Positions 34,558-43,375 of a DNA stretch of 64,000 nt are shown piece after piece; position 1 is the stretch's first letter, and each line of letters starts with the position of its first letter. Source of the stretch: a bacterium (GTDB lineage Bacteria > Zixibacteria > MSB-5A5 > WJJR01); the NCBI GenBank assembly GCA_035559435.1, contig DATMBC010000019.1, forward strand, positions 62,001 through 126,000, given 5' to 3'. The position numbers were made by a program, and so were the translations under genes. Under the pieces are notes generated by a model. It saw nothing but the letters and a program-made list of their open reading frames with translations, had not been told where the DNA came from and searched no databases.

Positions 34558-37500
34558 ATGGGACCGCGATTGCCCTGGAGCAGGGAGTCAACCACGTTCT
34601 TGGTTGCGAGCGCCGTCGTTGTATTCTCGGTCGCCACAGCAGTGAATCGGGGTGGCGCGGCAGAGGATCCGCTCCCCAGCCCCCTATATGGAACGGCGTT
34701 GAACGGAGTGATTGAGAGTTTCGCCACGGCGCCGGAGGGAAGCGACGCCATCCAGATGGCGCGCCGTCGCAATTCCTCCACAGAATCCGCCGTGGTGCGT
34801 GGCACCGGGACGCTGTCTCTGCGTCCTCGGTTACCGGACGACGCGACTGTCTCATACCCTGCGCGCAGCGCTTTCGGTGCGCCCCAGGAATATGATTGTT
34901 ACGATGCTTTCGGGATCATCAGGTTTTCCCTGGATCCCAGCGATCAGTTTTGCCAGATGCCCCCTCCGCAGACGGACTTCGCTCAGGTTTTTGGCCCGAC
35001 GATTGTGCGTCGCGATGCTGGTCCCTATTCCGACGGACAGATCATCCAGACGGAGATTGTCGCCATGGAATTGACCGGCAACACCGGCGCCAATGGTCCG
35101 GTGATTTTCCGTCAGAGCCCGGCCCAACCCTCGCTGGGCGGCGTTGTCAATGTGGTCACCGACGGGAGCGGAAACCTGGTCTCCGGCGATTCTTTCTTCG
35201 ACATCGTCTTCGAGATCGAGTTCCCGATGCTGGGATTAACTGCGATTCCGGCAAGCCCGGTCCACATCAGGACATCGGTTGACAGCATGCCCCCGCGGCC
35301 GGGGACGACGCACCAGAGCCAGCCGGGGGCGTCAACGCCCTTGCTTAATAAGAACACCGGGAACCAGATCGGTTGGAGTTGCGCGACGACCCACTCAGTT
35401 AACACTTATACAAACTGTCAGAGGGTGTGTGTTTACGAGTTGACCTGCATCTCCGGTCATCCCAGCGATGTCGCGGGGCTTGGTCTGGCGGTTGGCGACC
35501 GTCGCCGCACCAATGACATGTGCGTGAACACGTGTCCGGACATCAAGACGCAATTGACGGCGGACAGCGGCACGGTGTGTATGTGGTGGCATTTTGTGGA
35601 GTGCGCGCCGAGCAACCTCCCCGTGGTTCCGGGAACCATCGTGAGCGACTGCCCGTGCGACAAGTACTGCGTCTACACCGTTCAGTGCATCTCCGGGCAT
35701 CCGGACGACATCGCCGCCTTGGGCATTCCTCCGGGAAAGCGATTCAAGCAGGGGACGTGCGTCAACACCTGTCCCGAACTGAAGTCGATCGTTCCCGGTC
35801 GGCATGGCCCGGTCTGCATTCACTGGAAGTTGGAAGGGTGTCTGCCGGAGTCGGGGAATCCGGACGTGATCGGACGTCTGGTGTTTGAATGCGCCTGCAC
35901 GCCCACCATGAACAGTGTGCCGAGTTGCGCCGGTTACTCGTCATGCCCGACATCGCCGTCGTGTCCGAATTATATCAGTTGCTACAACACTCCCACGTTC
36001 TGCATGGCATCCTGTCCGTGGTATGCCACCTGCGAACGGTACCCATCCTGTCCGGGCAATCCGAGTTGTCCGAACTATCCCAGTTGCGAGACCTATCCAT
36101 CCTGTCCATACTACCCGAGTTGCTACTCCACGCCGACCTGCGAGGGCGCGGTCACCTGCACCGGTGCGCCGCCGGCTTTTGACTCCTCATATTACCCGGC
36201 AGTCTTCTCGGTGGACGGGCCGATCAACCCGGCGGAAGGGCTGCGGCAACCGGATGTTCCGGGTGGACACCCGGCTCCTAATGATGTCTTCGCCTTGGGC
36301 TTTGCCGGACCGTGGGCTTACTTCACGGAAGGTGAGATCTTCGAGTCCAAGCCGCCGGGTCCCGGAGTCCCGCCGGCGATGACGAACATCGACCGCATCT
36401 CGGCATCACTGGGAGTCGGGGTGGCTCCCGGCGGCCCGCCCTACACCGGGCCATTTGCCCCGAATCCGGGCGCGCCCGATCCGGCGCCGTCTTCGGCCAC
36501 GCTCGGGATGGGCACGCTGGGCTTGGTCTCAACGGACAATATCGACGCACTATCGTTTGGCCGTGACGGAGGTAACGTGCTGCTGTTCAGCGTCGATCCC
36601 GAGGCGATTGGCACTGCGGGCACGGCCGTTTACGCCCAGTCAACGATGTCGCCGGCCGCCCCGCCAGTGGGAACGCCCCCGCCCAGCAATGGCGGCGGCG
36701 ATCCCGGCAGTGAAGCCGCCGGCGACATCTACCGCTCGCCGCAGTACACATGGTTTGGCGGACCGGCCAACGTGGTCCTCTTGCCGGCTCCATCAGGGAA
36801 CAACACGCTTGATCTCGATGAAGCGCAAGTCGGGTTGCAGGCGCCGGCGCACACCTACAACGCCCTGCCCGATTCGATCGAGGACGACCTCGACGCGCTG
36901 GAAGCGACCGATGCCTTAAGTGTCGACAGCGATGCGGACGGGCTGGTGGAGAATCCGGATTCGGCGATCTACTTCTCGCTGACGCTTTCGTCGCCGAGCG
37001 TCTTCACGTCGGCCGTCGTTTCCGAGGACGATATTCTCGTCTCGCCTGCCCCTGGCGGCGGAGCATTCACATTTGGCGTCTATGCCGATGGCGTCTCCGA
37101 CCTCGGGCTTCTGGACGGTGACAACATAGATGGGATCGCGGTATGGGATGTCGTGCCGCGCGGAGTCTGGAGCGCCGATGACGAGATCCTGTTCAGTCTG
37201 TCCGCTGGGTCACCGTCACTTGATGCCGCCGCCAACCCGAACATGCCGGGACCGGGGCCGTTTGCGCCCGGGGATGTCTTCAGAAAAGGTTTCGCTCCGT
37301 CGCCCGGGCCGATCGCGATGTACGCGACGGCCGCGAGTCTCGGGCTTTTGGGGACGGACGAACTGGACGCGTTGGACATCGGGCGTTGCGACTGCCGCTG
37401 GGATTCGGATGAGTCCGGGCAGGGCGATGTCTGCGAGCCCGGGTTCACGGATGTCGGGGCCGGGGTGACGGTGACGCTCGCCCCGTGTGTTGTGATCACA

Positions 37501-38142
37501 TTCGACTCGGTGTCCCTCTGGGGGGTCAGTGCGGTGACCATCTCGGCGACCGGACCGGCCGGTCCGTCCGGTTATTCCATCCTGCCGCTTTGTGCTCCGG
37601 CATCGGTCGGTGCACGCGCGAGCTCGACCCAAGGCGGCTACGCTGAGGTGACCACGAGCGCCGACTATGTCGTTGATCCCGGCCCGCCCAATATTGAAGT
37701 CTGCATCGCAGTTGAAACAACCGTTGTCAGCGGTCCCGCTCAGAACCTGAAGATGTTCCATTATGAGGAAGTCTCGCCGGGAAACTTCCAGTGGGTGGAC
37801 ATTACCACTGCGGTGACCACGGCCGGCAGCGCCTTCCAGGTGTGCGGGGCAGTTTCGGCCCTCTCGACCTTCATTGTCGCCGAGCCCGTGCTATGCGCGT
37901 GCAACTGCCACGCCGATCCGGTCTGCGACGGTGTGATCAACAACATCCAGGATGTTGTGGTGGCGGTGAACGTCGCCTTCCGCGGCGCGCCGGCGGTGCC
38001 CGATCCGAATCCGAGCTGTCCGTATGAGACGACGGATGTCAATTGCGACGGCGTCACCAGCGTCCTGGATGTCGTCAAGATCGTCAACGTGGCCTTCCGC
38101 GGATCGACACCGGCGACGGAGTACTGCGATCCGTGTCCGTAG
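34558..38142 (+). CDS. Secreted Cys-hexad-repeat protein A with C-terminal dockerin
   Basis: The 1,194-residue product starts at ATG 34558 (GCGGAGGTGA upstream). After a signal peptide comes EDPLPSPLYGTALNG, shared with the next gene. Residues about 288-446 hold two copies of a Cys-rich module (CISGHPSDVAGLG / CISGHPDDIAALG, each followed by CVNTCP). Residues 455-534 form an array of about fifteen cysteines, mostly spaced six apart (CPNYPSCETYPSCPYYPSC). A large beta-rich middle follows, then a sandwich domain (about 960-1110), then a dockerin (about 1113-1194; DVNCDGVTSVLD calcium loop). Extracellular by signal peptide. I do not recognise the array as a named family; function unknown. Confidence 0.82.
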   Translation: MGPRLPWSRESTTFLVASAVVVFSVATAVNRGGAAEDPLPSPLYGTALNGVIESFATAPEGSDAIQMARRRNSSTESAVVRGTGTLSLRPRLPDDATVSYPARSAFGAPQEYDCYDAFGIIRFSLDPSDQFCQMPPPQTDFAQVFGPTIVRRDAGPYSDGQIIQTEIVAMELTGNTGANGPVIFRQSPAQPSLGGVVNVVTDGSGNLVSGDSFFDIVFEIEFPMLGLTAIPASPVHIRTSVDSMPPRPGTTHQSQPGASTPLLNKNTGNQIGWSCATTHSVNTYTNCQRVCVYELTCISGHPSDVAGLGLAVGDRRRTNDMCVNTCPDIKTQLTADSGTVCMWWHFVECAPSNLPVVPGTIVSDCPCDKYCVYTVQCISGHPDDIAALGIPPGKRFKQGTCVNTCPELKSIVPGRHGPVCIHWKLEGCLPESGNPDVIGRLVFECACTPTMNSVPSCAGYSSCPTSPSCPNYISCYNTPTFCMASCPWYATCERYPSCPGNPSCPNYPSCETYPSCPYYPSCYSTPTCEGAVTCTGAPPAFDSSYYPAVFSVDGPINPAEGLRQPDVPGGHPAPNDVFALGFAGPWAYFTEGEIFESKPPGPGVPPAMTNIDRISASLGVGVAPGGPPYTGPFAPNPGAPDPAPSSATLGMGTLGLVSTDNIDALSFGRDGGNVLLFSVDPEAIGTAGTAVYAQSTMSPAAPPVGTPPPSNGGGDPGSEAAGDIYRSPQYTWFGGPANVVLLPAPSGNNTLDLDEAQVGLQAPAHTYNALPDSIEDDLDALEATDALSVDSDADGLVENPDSAIYFSLTLSSPSVFTSAVVSEDDILVSPAPGGGAFTFGVYADGVSDLGLLDGDNIDGIAVWDVVPRGVWSADDEILFSLSAGSPSLDAAANPNMPGPGPFAPGDVFRKGFAPSPGPIAMYATAASLGLLGTDELDALDIGRCDCRWDSDESGQGDVCEPGFTDVGAGVTVTLAPCVVITFDSVSLWGVSAVTISATGPAGPSGYSILPLCAPASVGARASSTQGGYAEVTTSADYVVDPGPPNIEVCIAVETTVVSGPAQNLKMFHYEEVSPGNFQWVDITTAVTTAGSAFQVCGAVSALSTFIVAEPVLCACNCHADPVCDGVINNIQDVVVAVNVAFRGAPAVPDPNPSCPYETTDVNCDGVTSVLDVVKIVNVAFRGSTPATEYCDPCP
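37894..38141 (+). repeat. Dockerin-coding repeat, copy 1
   Basis: These 248 bases match 41543-41790 with only two differences that I can see by direct comparison (T/C in the Tyr/His codon, A/G in the Thr/Ala codon), although the upstream coding sequences are strongly diverged. This indicates recent duplication or gene conversion of the dockerin cassette. Confidence 0.9.
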
Positions 38143-38168
38143 GGGGTTCGGCTGTTTGACTCAAGCAT

Positions 38169-38197
38169 GGGGCGCTCCGCTGTCACCGGAGCGCCCC
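38169..38197 (+). terminator. Hairpin after protein A gene
   Basis: A perfect 11-bp stem (GGGGCGCTCCG / CGGAGCGCCCC) with a 7-nt loop lies 27 bases after the stop. No T-run follows, so termination is probable but not certain. The rest of the 412-base gap to protein B holds the candidate promoter at 38398 and no gene. Confidence 0.65.
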
Positions 38198-38397
38198 AAT
38201 GAAAAGTTGCATGTCATCTGTTCCGACGAGGAAGGTACCGATATAAGCCCCGATGGACTTGTCACCGAGGATCTTCGAATGCAAGTACTGTTCAGTCCTG
38301 AATGTGGGCGAATTCGCCGACTTTCGTTAATGCATTATTGTTCAACGCTTTGCGTCGTCGCAGCTTTAGCTACTTCGCTTCTTATCCCTGATCTCTA

Positions 38398-38430
38398 TTG
38401 ACACCTCGGGATTGTAGGCGATATTAAAAT
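38398..38430 (+). promoter_or_regulatory. Candidate sigma-70-type promoter for protein B gene
   Basis: A perfect TTGACA (38398-38403) is followed after 18 bases by TATTAA (38422-38427), within an AT-rich stretch ending TAAAAT. It would give a leader of about 120 bases before the start codon at 38555. Confidence 0.45.
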
Positions 38431-38554
38431 AGATCAGGTGGATTCCATCCGGATTCCACTTCAGCGATTTCGACACAACACGCAGGTCTGGGCGGGAGCA
38501 GTCCCGGCCGACAGAACTGGCGCAGGGAGTGGCCTTTTGAGTCGGGAGGTGGCC

Positions 38555-41500
38555 ATGTTGCCGGTATTGTGTAGATGGACACGGTCCAGATTTGTTGTTG
38601 TCTGGATCGCGGCGCTGGGGGTGGCATGGATGTCGCACGCCGCGTTGGCGGGAACAGCCGACCCATTGCCGTCTCCGCTCTATCAGCATTCCCTCAAGAC
38701 CTCCATCGAGAAATTCGACGGCGCCAGCGCACAGGCGACGGCGCCGAAGATCTCACGCGAGCGGGCTTATGCCGCTCAGGCGGGCGGCGGCGGAACAGGA
38801 CGCCTCGCCGGTGTCGCGGCGGCCGTCGACGACTGCTGGTTGTCGCAGTCGGTCTGGGTTCTGTCGCTGGATCCCTCGCCAAATGGATGTGAGTCTGGAG
38901 AGGCGATCACGCTGTTGACCGCCGATCCGACATTTCCGGACATCGTGCGCCGCCAGGCGCCGCCGTACCTGCCGTCGCCGAACCCGCCCGACATTCCCAT
39001 TGAGATGATCCAGATGGAACTGCGCGGCAACGGCTCCATGGGGCCCGTTCTTGTACGCTTGAGTCCGTCGATACCATCCACCGGACGGATCACCAATGTC
39101 ACGAGCGATCCGGGCGGCAACTTCCAGTCGGGAACAGTTCAGTTGGATGTCACGATTGAAATTGAAATCGTGGCCTTAAGCCTCGTTTCGGTCAACCCGA
39201 TTCCGGTGCGACTGGAAGGGGCGATCACCACACTGCCGCCGATTGGCTCGACCTGGTCGACGCCGCCCAGTTTCCCGCCGGTGCCGTTGCACGACATCAA
39301 CAACGGCACACAGATTGGCTGGATTTGCGCGTTGCCGGGGTACACACCAGCCACTCCTCAGGAATGCCCGCCGGAGGAGCAACCAACGATGGTCGGGACG
39401 GCATCGTGCCATGGCACATCGACCTGCCCGGGGTCGTTCACCTGTCTGAACGCGACCTGCGCGGCGGCACAGACCTGCCGGTCGATGACCTGCACCGCCG
39501 AGCCGACCTGTGCCGGCTCGGAGGCGACCTGCTCGCCGAATCCAACTTGCCCGACGTATCCGTCGTGCGCCGAGACGCCGACCTGCCTCACTGAAACTTG
39601 CGTGGGTTACAGCACCTGCCGCGGCTCGACCACGTGTCAGAGCACCTACACCTGCGACCAGATTCCCTCGTACAACCCGACGCCCAGTTGCGCGCCGTAC
39701 CCGTGCAATACGATGGTGGCGGGCCCGACCTGCCATGGCGCTTCGACCTGTCCGGGTTACTACACCTGCGTGGATGCCAGTTGCGCGGCGTTCCAGACCT
39801 GCCGCAACCCGACTTGCACCTCGGAGCCGACCTGCGGTCCGCGGTCATCGACCTGTTCGTACAGTGTGACCTGTCCGGAGTATCCGTCGTGCAACGGCAC
39901 GGCGACCTGCGGGGCAACGAACAACACCTGCATTGGTTCGCCGACCTGTCGTGGGACATCGACCTGCGCAGGGGTGCCGACCTGCGAGCCGCCGGCGCCG
40001 ACCATCGCGCCGTATGTCACCTGCGGCGACAATTTCGTCACCTGTCAGGGTGTCGTCACTTGCGACCGCTCGGTCTCGTGCGCGGGCAATCCGAGTTGCG
40101 ATGGCGGCTACACTTGTCAGGGGACCGCGACGTGCGATGGCACGTCCTCGTGCGATGGGACGCTCACCTGCCACAATCAGGCGACCTGCCATTTTTCCTG
40201 CGAAGGACACCAGTGCGGTTACCCGACGATGCAGGGATACTACTCCTGCGACGGCGCCGCCTGCCCGACCTACATCTCGTCGGTCAGTTGCGCGAGCGGT
40301 TGGCTCTGCCCGACCTTCAGCGGCTACAACACCTGTCCGGTGGGCGCGTGTGTGACGATGGATGGCACGATCAGTTGCGAAGGGGGAGGCGCGTGCATCA
40401 CGTGGTCTAATTACTACACCTGCCACATGATCCCGTGCGATCCGCCGCCGCCGCCGACCTATCAATCGTATGAAACCTGCCGTCCCGCGCAGTGCGTCAC
40501 CTGGCTGGGGACGCCATCGTGTCCGGGGGATGCCAGTTGCATCCCGACGTCGCCGCCGATGGCCAGTTGTGGCGGGTTGCCGACCTGCGCGGCGGTAATC
40601 TGTGTTCCGACGATCCCGGGCAACCCGACCTGTGCCGGTGTGGCCTCGTGCGCGCCGAATCCGTCATGCAACGCCTTCGGCACCTGCGCCGGGTTTGCGA
40701 CCTGCGCGCCGGCGGGGACCTGCGGCGCGAACACCTGCCCGAACTTTAACACCTGCGCCGGCTTTGCCAGTTGCGCCGGCACCGTGACCTGTCAGGGCGG
40801 GCACACCTGCGCGCCGAATGTGACTTGCGCAGGGAGTATTACTTGCACGCATTCGAACACCTGCACGGGCGCGGCAACCTGCGACATTTCTCCCACCTGT
40901 GGAGGGTGGCCGACTTGCGCGGGCGGACCGACCTGCGGTTTTGCCATTCCGACCTGCGGGCCGTTTGCCACCTGCGCCGCCGAGCAGACCTGTCCGGGCG
41001 CGCCGACCTGCGAGCAACAGGCAACCTGCAATGGTTCGCCGACATGCGCGTTGTCGTTCACCTGCGATGGCTGGCCGACCTGTCAGCCGCCGCCGTATGA
41101 GATACCGTGTGAACTGAAGCTCTGTCTCGACAGTCTGCGCCTCGGCTGGATCACCAATTCGATTCCGCCCGACTCGACCCAGGCGTTCGAATGGCATGAC
41201 TGGCACGGCGGACCGATTCATCCGTTCCTGATCTGGGATGAAACGACGCCGAAGATTCCGGGCATCTTCGTGATCACCGAGTGGATCGCGCCGCCGCCGC
41301 AGGCGGGCATCGTCGACACTGAGTATGTCCGCTTCCCGTACTGGGTCGACTCGCTGCGCGCGCAGGATAACGACGGCGATGGCCAGGTGTCGGTCGGCGA
41401 TCATCTGCTGCTGCAATTTGCCAACCCGGCGCCGATTGTCGGGCAGACCGCCTGGTTCCGGGTGGCGGAGATCGGCAAGAGCCGTCCGCAGGACAAGAAG

Positions 41501-41791
41501 TACATCCTGAAGATGAAGTGCGACCGCCCGCTGGCGATGGCGTGCGCGTGCAACTGCCACGCCGATCCGGTCTGCGACGGTGTGATCAACAACATCCAGG
41601 ATGTTGTGGTGGCGGTGAACGTCGCCTTCCGCGGCGCGCCGGCGGTGCCCGATCCGAATCCGAGCTGTCCGCATGAGACGACGGATGTCAATTGCGACGG
41701 CGTCACCAGCGTCCTGGATGTCGTCAAGATCGTCAACGTGGCCTTCCGCGGATCGACACCGGCGGCGGAGTACTGCGATCCGTGTCCGTAA
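38555..41791 (+). CDS. Secreted Cys-hexad-repeat protein B with C-terminal dockerin
   Basis: The 1,078-residue product starts at ATG 38555 (GGGAGGTGG upstream); an open extension to 38438 lacks a site and a signal. The signal peptide ends near AALAG and is followed by ADPLPSPLYQHSLKT, matching protein A. A beta-type region runs to about residue 275. Residues 283-852 are an almost unbroken array with about 90 cysteines, mostly as [TS]C-x4 hexads (TCAGFASCAGTVTCQGGHTC). A short domain (about 856-990) with an EF-like loop DNDGDGQVSVGD follows, then a dockerin almost identical to that of protein A. The spacing suggests a disulfide-ladder solenoid; the biological role is unknown. Confidence 0.83.
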   Translation: MLPVLCRWTRSRFVVVWIAALGVAWMSHAALAGTADPLPSPLYQHSLKTSIEKFDGASAQATAPKISRERAYAAQAGGGGTGRLAGVAAAVDDCWLSQSVWVLSLDPSPNGCESGEAITLLTADPTFPDIVRRQAPPYLPSPNPPDIPIEMIQMELRGNGSMGPVLVRLSPSIPSTGRITNVTSDPGGNFQSGTVQLDVTIEIEIVALSLVSVNPIPVRLEGAITTLPPIGSTWSTPPSFPPVPLHDINNGTQIGWICALPGYTPATPQECPPEEQPTMVGTASCHGTSTCPGSFTCLNATCAAAQTCRSMTCTAEPTCAGSEATCSPNPTCPTYPSCAETPTCLTETCVGYSTCRGSTTCQSTYTCDQIPSYNPTPSCAPYPCNTMVAGPTCHGASTCPGYYTCVDASCAAFQTCRNPTCTSEPTCGPRSSTCSYSVTCPEYPSCNGTATCGATNNTCIGSPTCRGTSTCAGVPTCEPPAPTIAPYVTCGDNFVTCQGVVTCDRSVSCAGNPSCDGGYTCQGTATCDGTSSCDGTLTCHNQATCHFSCEGHQCGYPTMQGYYSCDGAACPTYISSVSCASGWLCPTFSGYNTCPVGACVTMDGTISCEGGGACITWSNYYTCHMIPCDPPPPPTYQSYETCRPAQCVTWLGTPSCPGDASCIPTSPPMASCGGLPTCAAVICVPTIPGNPTCAGVASCAPNPSCNAFGTCAGFATCAPAGTCGANTCPNFNTCAGFASCAGTVTCQGGHTCAPNVTCAGSITCTHSNTCTGAATCDISPTCGGWPTCAGGPTCGFAIPTCGPFATCAAEQTCPGAPTCEQQATCNGSPTCALSFTCDGWPTCQPPPYEIPCELKLCLDSLRLGWITNSIPPDSTQAFEWHDWHGGPIHPFLIWDETTPKIPGIFVITEWIAPPPQAGIVDTEYVRFPYWVDSLRAQDNDGDGQVSVGDHLLLQFANPAPIVGQTAWFRVAEIGKSRPQDKKYILKMKCDRPLAMACACNCHADPVCDGVINNIQDVVVAVNVAFRGAPAVPDPNPSCPHETTDVNCDGVTSVLDVVKIVNVAFRGSTPAAEYCDPCP
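39401..41110 (+). repeat. In-frame hexapeptide-coding array (Cys every six residues)
   Basis: The array is built on an 18-base periodicity encoding [Thr/Ser]-Cys-x4, with occasional 5- or 7-residue units and a few longer interruptions (around 39660-39730 and 40200-40500). Gly, Ala, Pro and Asn dominate the x positions. The middle part is less regular than the two ends. Confidence 0.85.
41543..41790 (+). repeat. Dockerin-coding repeat, copy 2
   Basis: Second copy of the near-identical 248-base dockerin cassette described at 37894-38141. The similarity begins inside codons for the CACNC motif and ends at the stop codons, which differ (TAG in copy 1, TAA here). Confidence 0.9.
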
Positions 41792-41814
41792 CGGGCCGGG
41801 CAATGTGACCACAG

Positions 41815-41848
41815 ACGGGGCATCTCGGTGAGATGCCCCGTTTGCTTT
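41815..41848 (+). terminator. Rho-independent terminator after protein B gene
   Basis: A perfect 12-bp stem (ACGGGGCATCTC / GAGATGCCCCGT) with GGT loop at 41815-41841 is followed by TTGCTTT. Confidence 0.88.
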
Positions 41849-41863
41849 GTGGATGGCGGCGGG

Positions 41864-42190
41864 GTGTGCCCTCACCCGGTTCGCCTGCGGCGAACCGACC
41901 TCTCCCGGAGGGAGAGGTGAACGAGCGCTCTTGGGGGCGATGGGGTTTGGATGGGTGAATTCGGCGGATAGAGGGGGATTGCGTGGGAAGGTGTGCCCTT
42001 ACCCGGTTCGCCTACGGCGAACCGAGCTCTCCCGGAGGGAGAGGTGAACGAGCGCTCTTGGGGCGATGGGGTTTGGATGGGTGAATTCGACGGATAGATC
42101 GGATTGCGGGGTGGGTGCCCTTACCCGGTTCATCTGCGGCGAACCGACCTCTCCTGGAGGGAGAGGTGAACAGACATCATTGGTGGCGAT
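41864..42190. repeat. Tandem intergenic repeat, about 2.6 copies of a 122-127 bp unit
   Basis: Units begin near 41864, 41991 and 42114. Each contains two hairpins: GGTTCGCC-TGC-GGCGAACC and ACCTCTCCC-GGA-GGGAGAGGT (small changes per copy), followed in the first two by a shared GAACGAGCGCTCTTGGGG and GATGGGGTTTGGATGGGTGA. The third copy is truncated. A separate hairpin, CGTCCCGTC-GAA-GACGGGACG, lies at 42302-42322. No gene is seen in 41849-42373. Confidence 0.85.
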
Positions 42191-42373
42191 TGATTCCTGG
42201 CAGTTGAAGCGCACGGGTAGACTTTACAAGGCCGGTCCGTAGCGTCGGGACTCCGTTGTGAGAAACCCAAGGCAATATTGTTCACCCCCTTGGGGGGAGG
42301 TCGTCCCGTCGAAGACGGGACGGGTGAGGGGTGTCTGCCGTTTGGCGAGTCGTGGCGCTTTGTGCGCGCGCGT

Positions 42374-42724
42374 TTACTGCATGTTGCGCATCTCCTCGCG
42401 CGCGGCGGCGGCGCGTCGCAAATGCGGGATGGTGATCGAGCCGCCGACCACCAACGCCACCGCAAAGATCTCATCGAACTCGGCGTCGGTGATGCCCTGT
42501 TCGGCGCATTGGATCATGTGGTAGGTGATACAGTCGTCGCAGCGCAGCACAATCGAGGCGACCAGCCCGAGCATCTCCTTGGTCCGGGCGGGCAGGGCGC
42601 CGTCTTTGTAGACGTTGGTGTCGATGTTGAAGAAACGTCCGATCTGCTGGTGCTTGGAGCGCAGGAGGATCTCGTTGAGGGCGCTCCGTTCCTCTTTGAA
42701 TTCGGCGATGGTCTTGCGGGGCAT
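42374..42724 (-). CDS. Carboxymuconolactone decarboxylase / AhpD-like protein
   Basis: The 116-residue product starts at ATG 42724 (GGAGGACC upstream); the frame extends another 136 codons upstream without coding character. It has the AhpD-type redox motif CDDCITYH (C-x-x-C-x-x-x-H) near residue 60, preceded by KEMLGLVASIVLRC and followed by GITDAEFDEIFAVALVVGG, all typical of the CMD family. Likely a cytoplasmic peroxidase-related or alkylhydroperoxidase-like protein. It is isolated in context, with no ahpC nearby. Confidence 0.88.
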   Translation of the reverse strand: MPRKTIAEFKEERSALNEILLRSKHQQIGRFFNIDTNVYKDGALPARTKEMLGLVASIVLRCDDCITYHMIQCAEQGITDAEFDEIFAVALVVGGSITIPHLRRAAAAREEMRNMQ

Positions 42725-43375
42725 TGGTCCTCCGGTCGGCCGCGCGGCCTGTGCGTAACGGTTTGCGGCGGAAGATAGCGGATCGGGGCGATCAGAGCAC
42801 CGATGAGAAGGCAGGTCAGGAGCACCGCGCGCGGGAGGTAATCGGCATCGTCGGATGCTCGAAGCGCGGGGCTCCTGACAGGACGCTGGCGACAGATGTG
42901 TCAGGAGCCCGGCGCCGCCGGCACTTGGGCGCGATTCGACATCATTGATGGCGCCGTGCTCCTGACCTACGCCGGTGCGAAAAGTAGTGCGTGCAAAGAG
43001 CGCACGCGCCCGACAAATTCTGGGACTGATGGGTGGCGGGAAGAATGCAGATGTGTCTTGGGTGGTTTCGGTCCCAGGGGCGACCTGCGGGATAGGCGAT
43101 CCATATCCCGTTGTGACAGAAGCATTTTTCAAGGGCTTCCATGGACGCGACGGGCTGTCTGCGGTGCCGATTGGCTGACTCGGCGTTCGGACAGGAGTCA
43201 GCGCTTTCTGTTTGAATGGGACAGATGGCGATTTAGATTGAGATGGTTCGCTCAGCTGTGCGCGTGGTTGGGATTGGGGATGCCGGTTGTGGCGGGCTAC
43301 GTTGCGATGGCAGCCGCAAACCCCTCCCCGTCGTGGGCGTCACGCAGCCGCACCGACTGAGATTAGCTCACGGCG
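42725..43375. other. Non-coding or unassigned stretch
   Basis: The 651 bases between the AhpD-like gene and the decayed lipoprotein gene contain only open frames with no ribosome-binding site, unusual amino-acid composition (Arg/Trp/Cys-rich) and no recognisable motif. The largest, 42896-43360 on the plus strand, ends in a hydrophobic segment but I do not consider it supported. No RNA gene or repeat was recognised. Confidence 0.5.

Noticed and set aside
42896-43360. 155-codon plus-strand frame with a C-terminal hydrophobic stretch
   Set aside because: No ribosome-binding site, composition rich in Arg, Trp and Cys, no domain, overlapping alternative frames. Listed only as part of the unassigned region.
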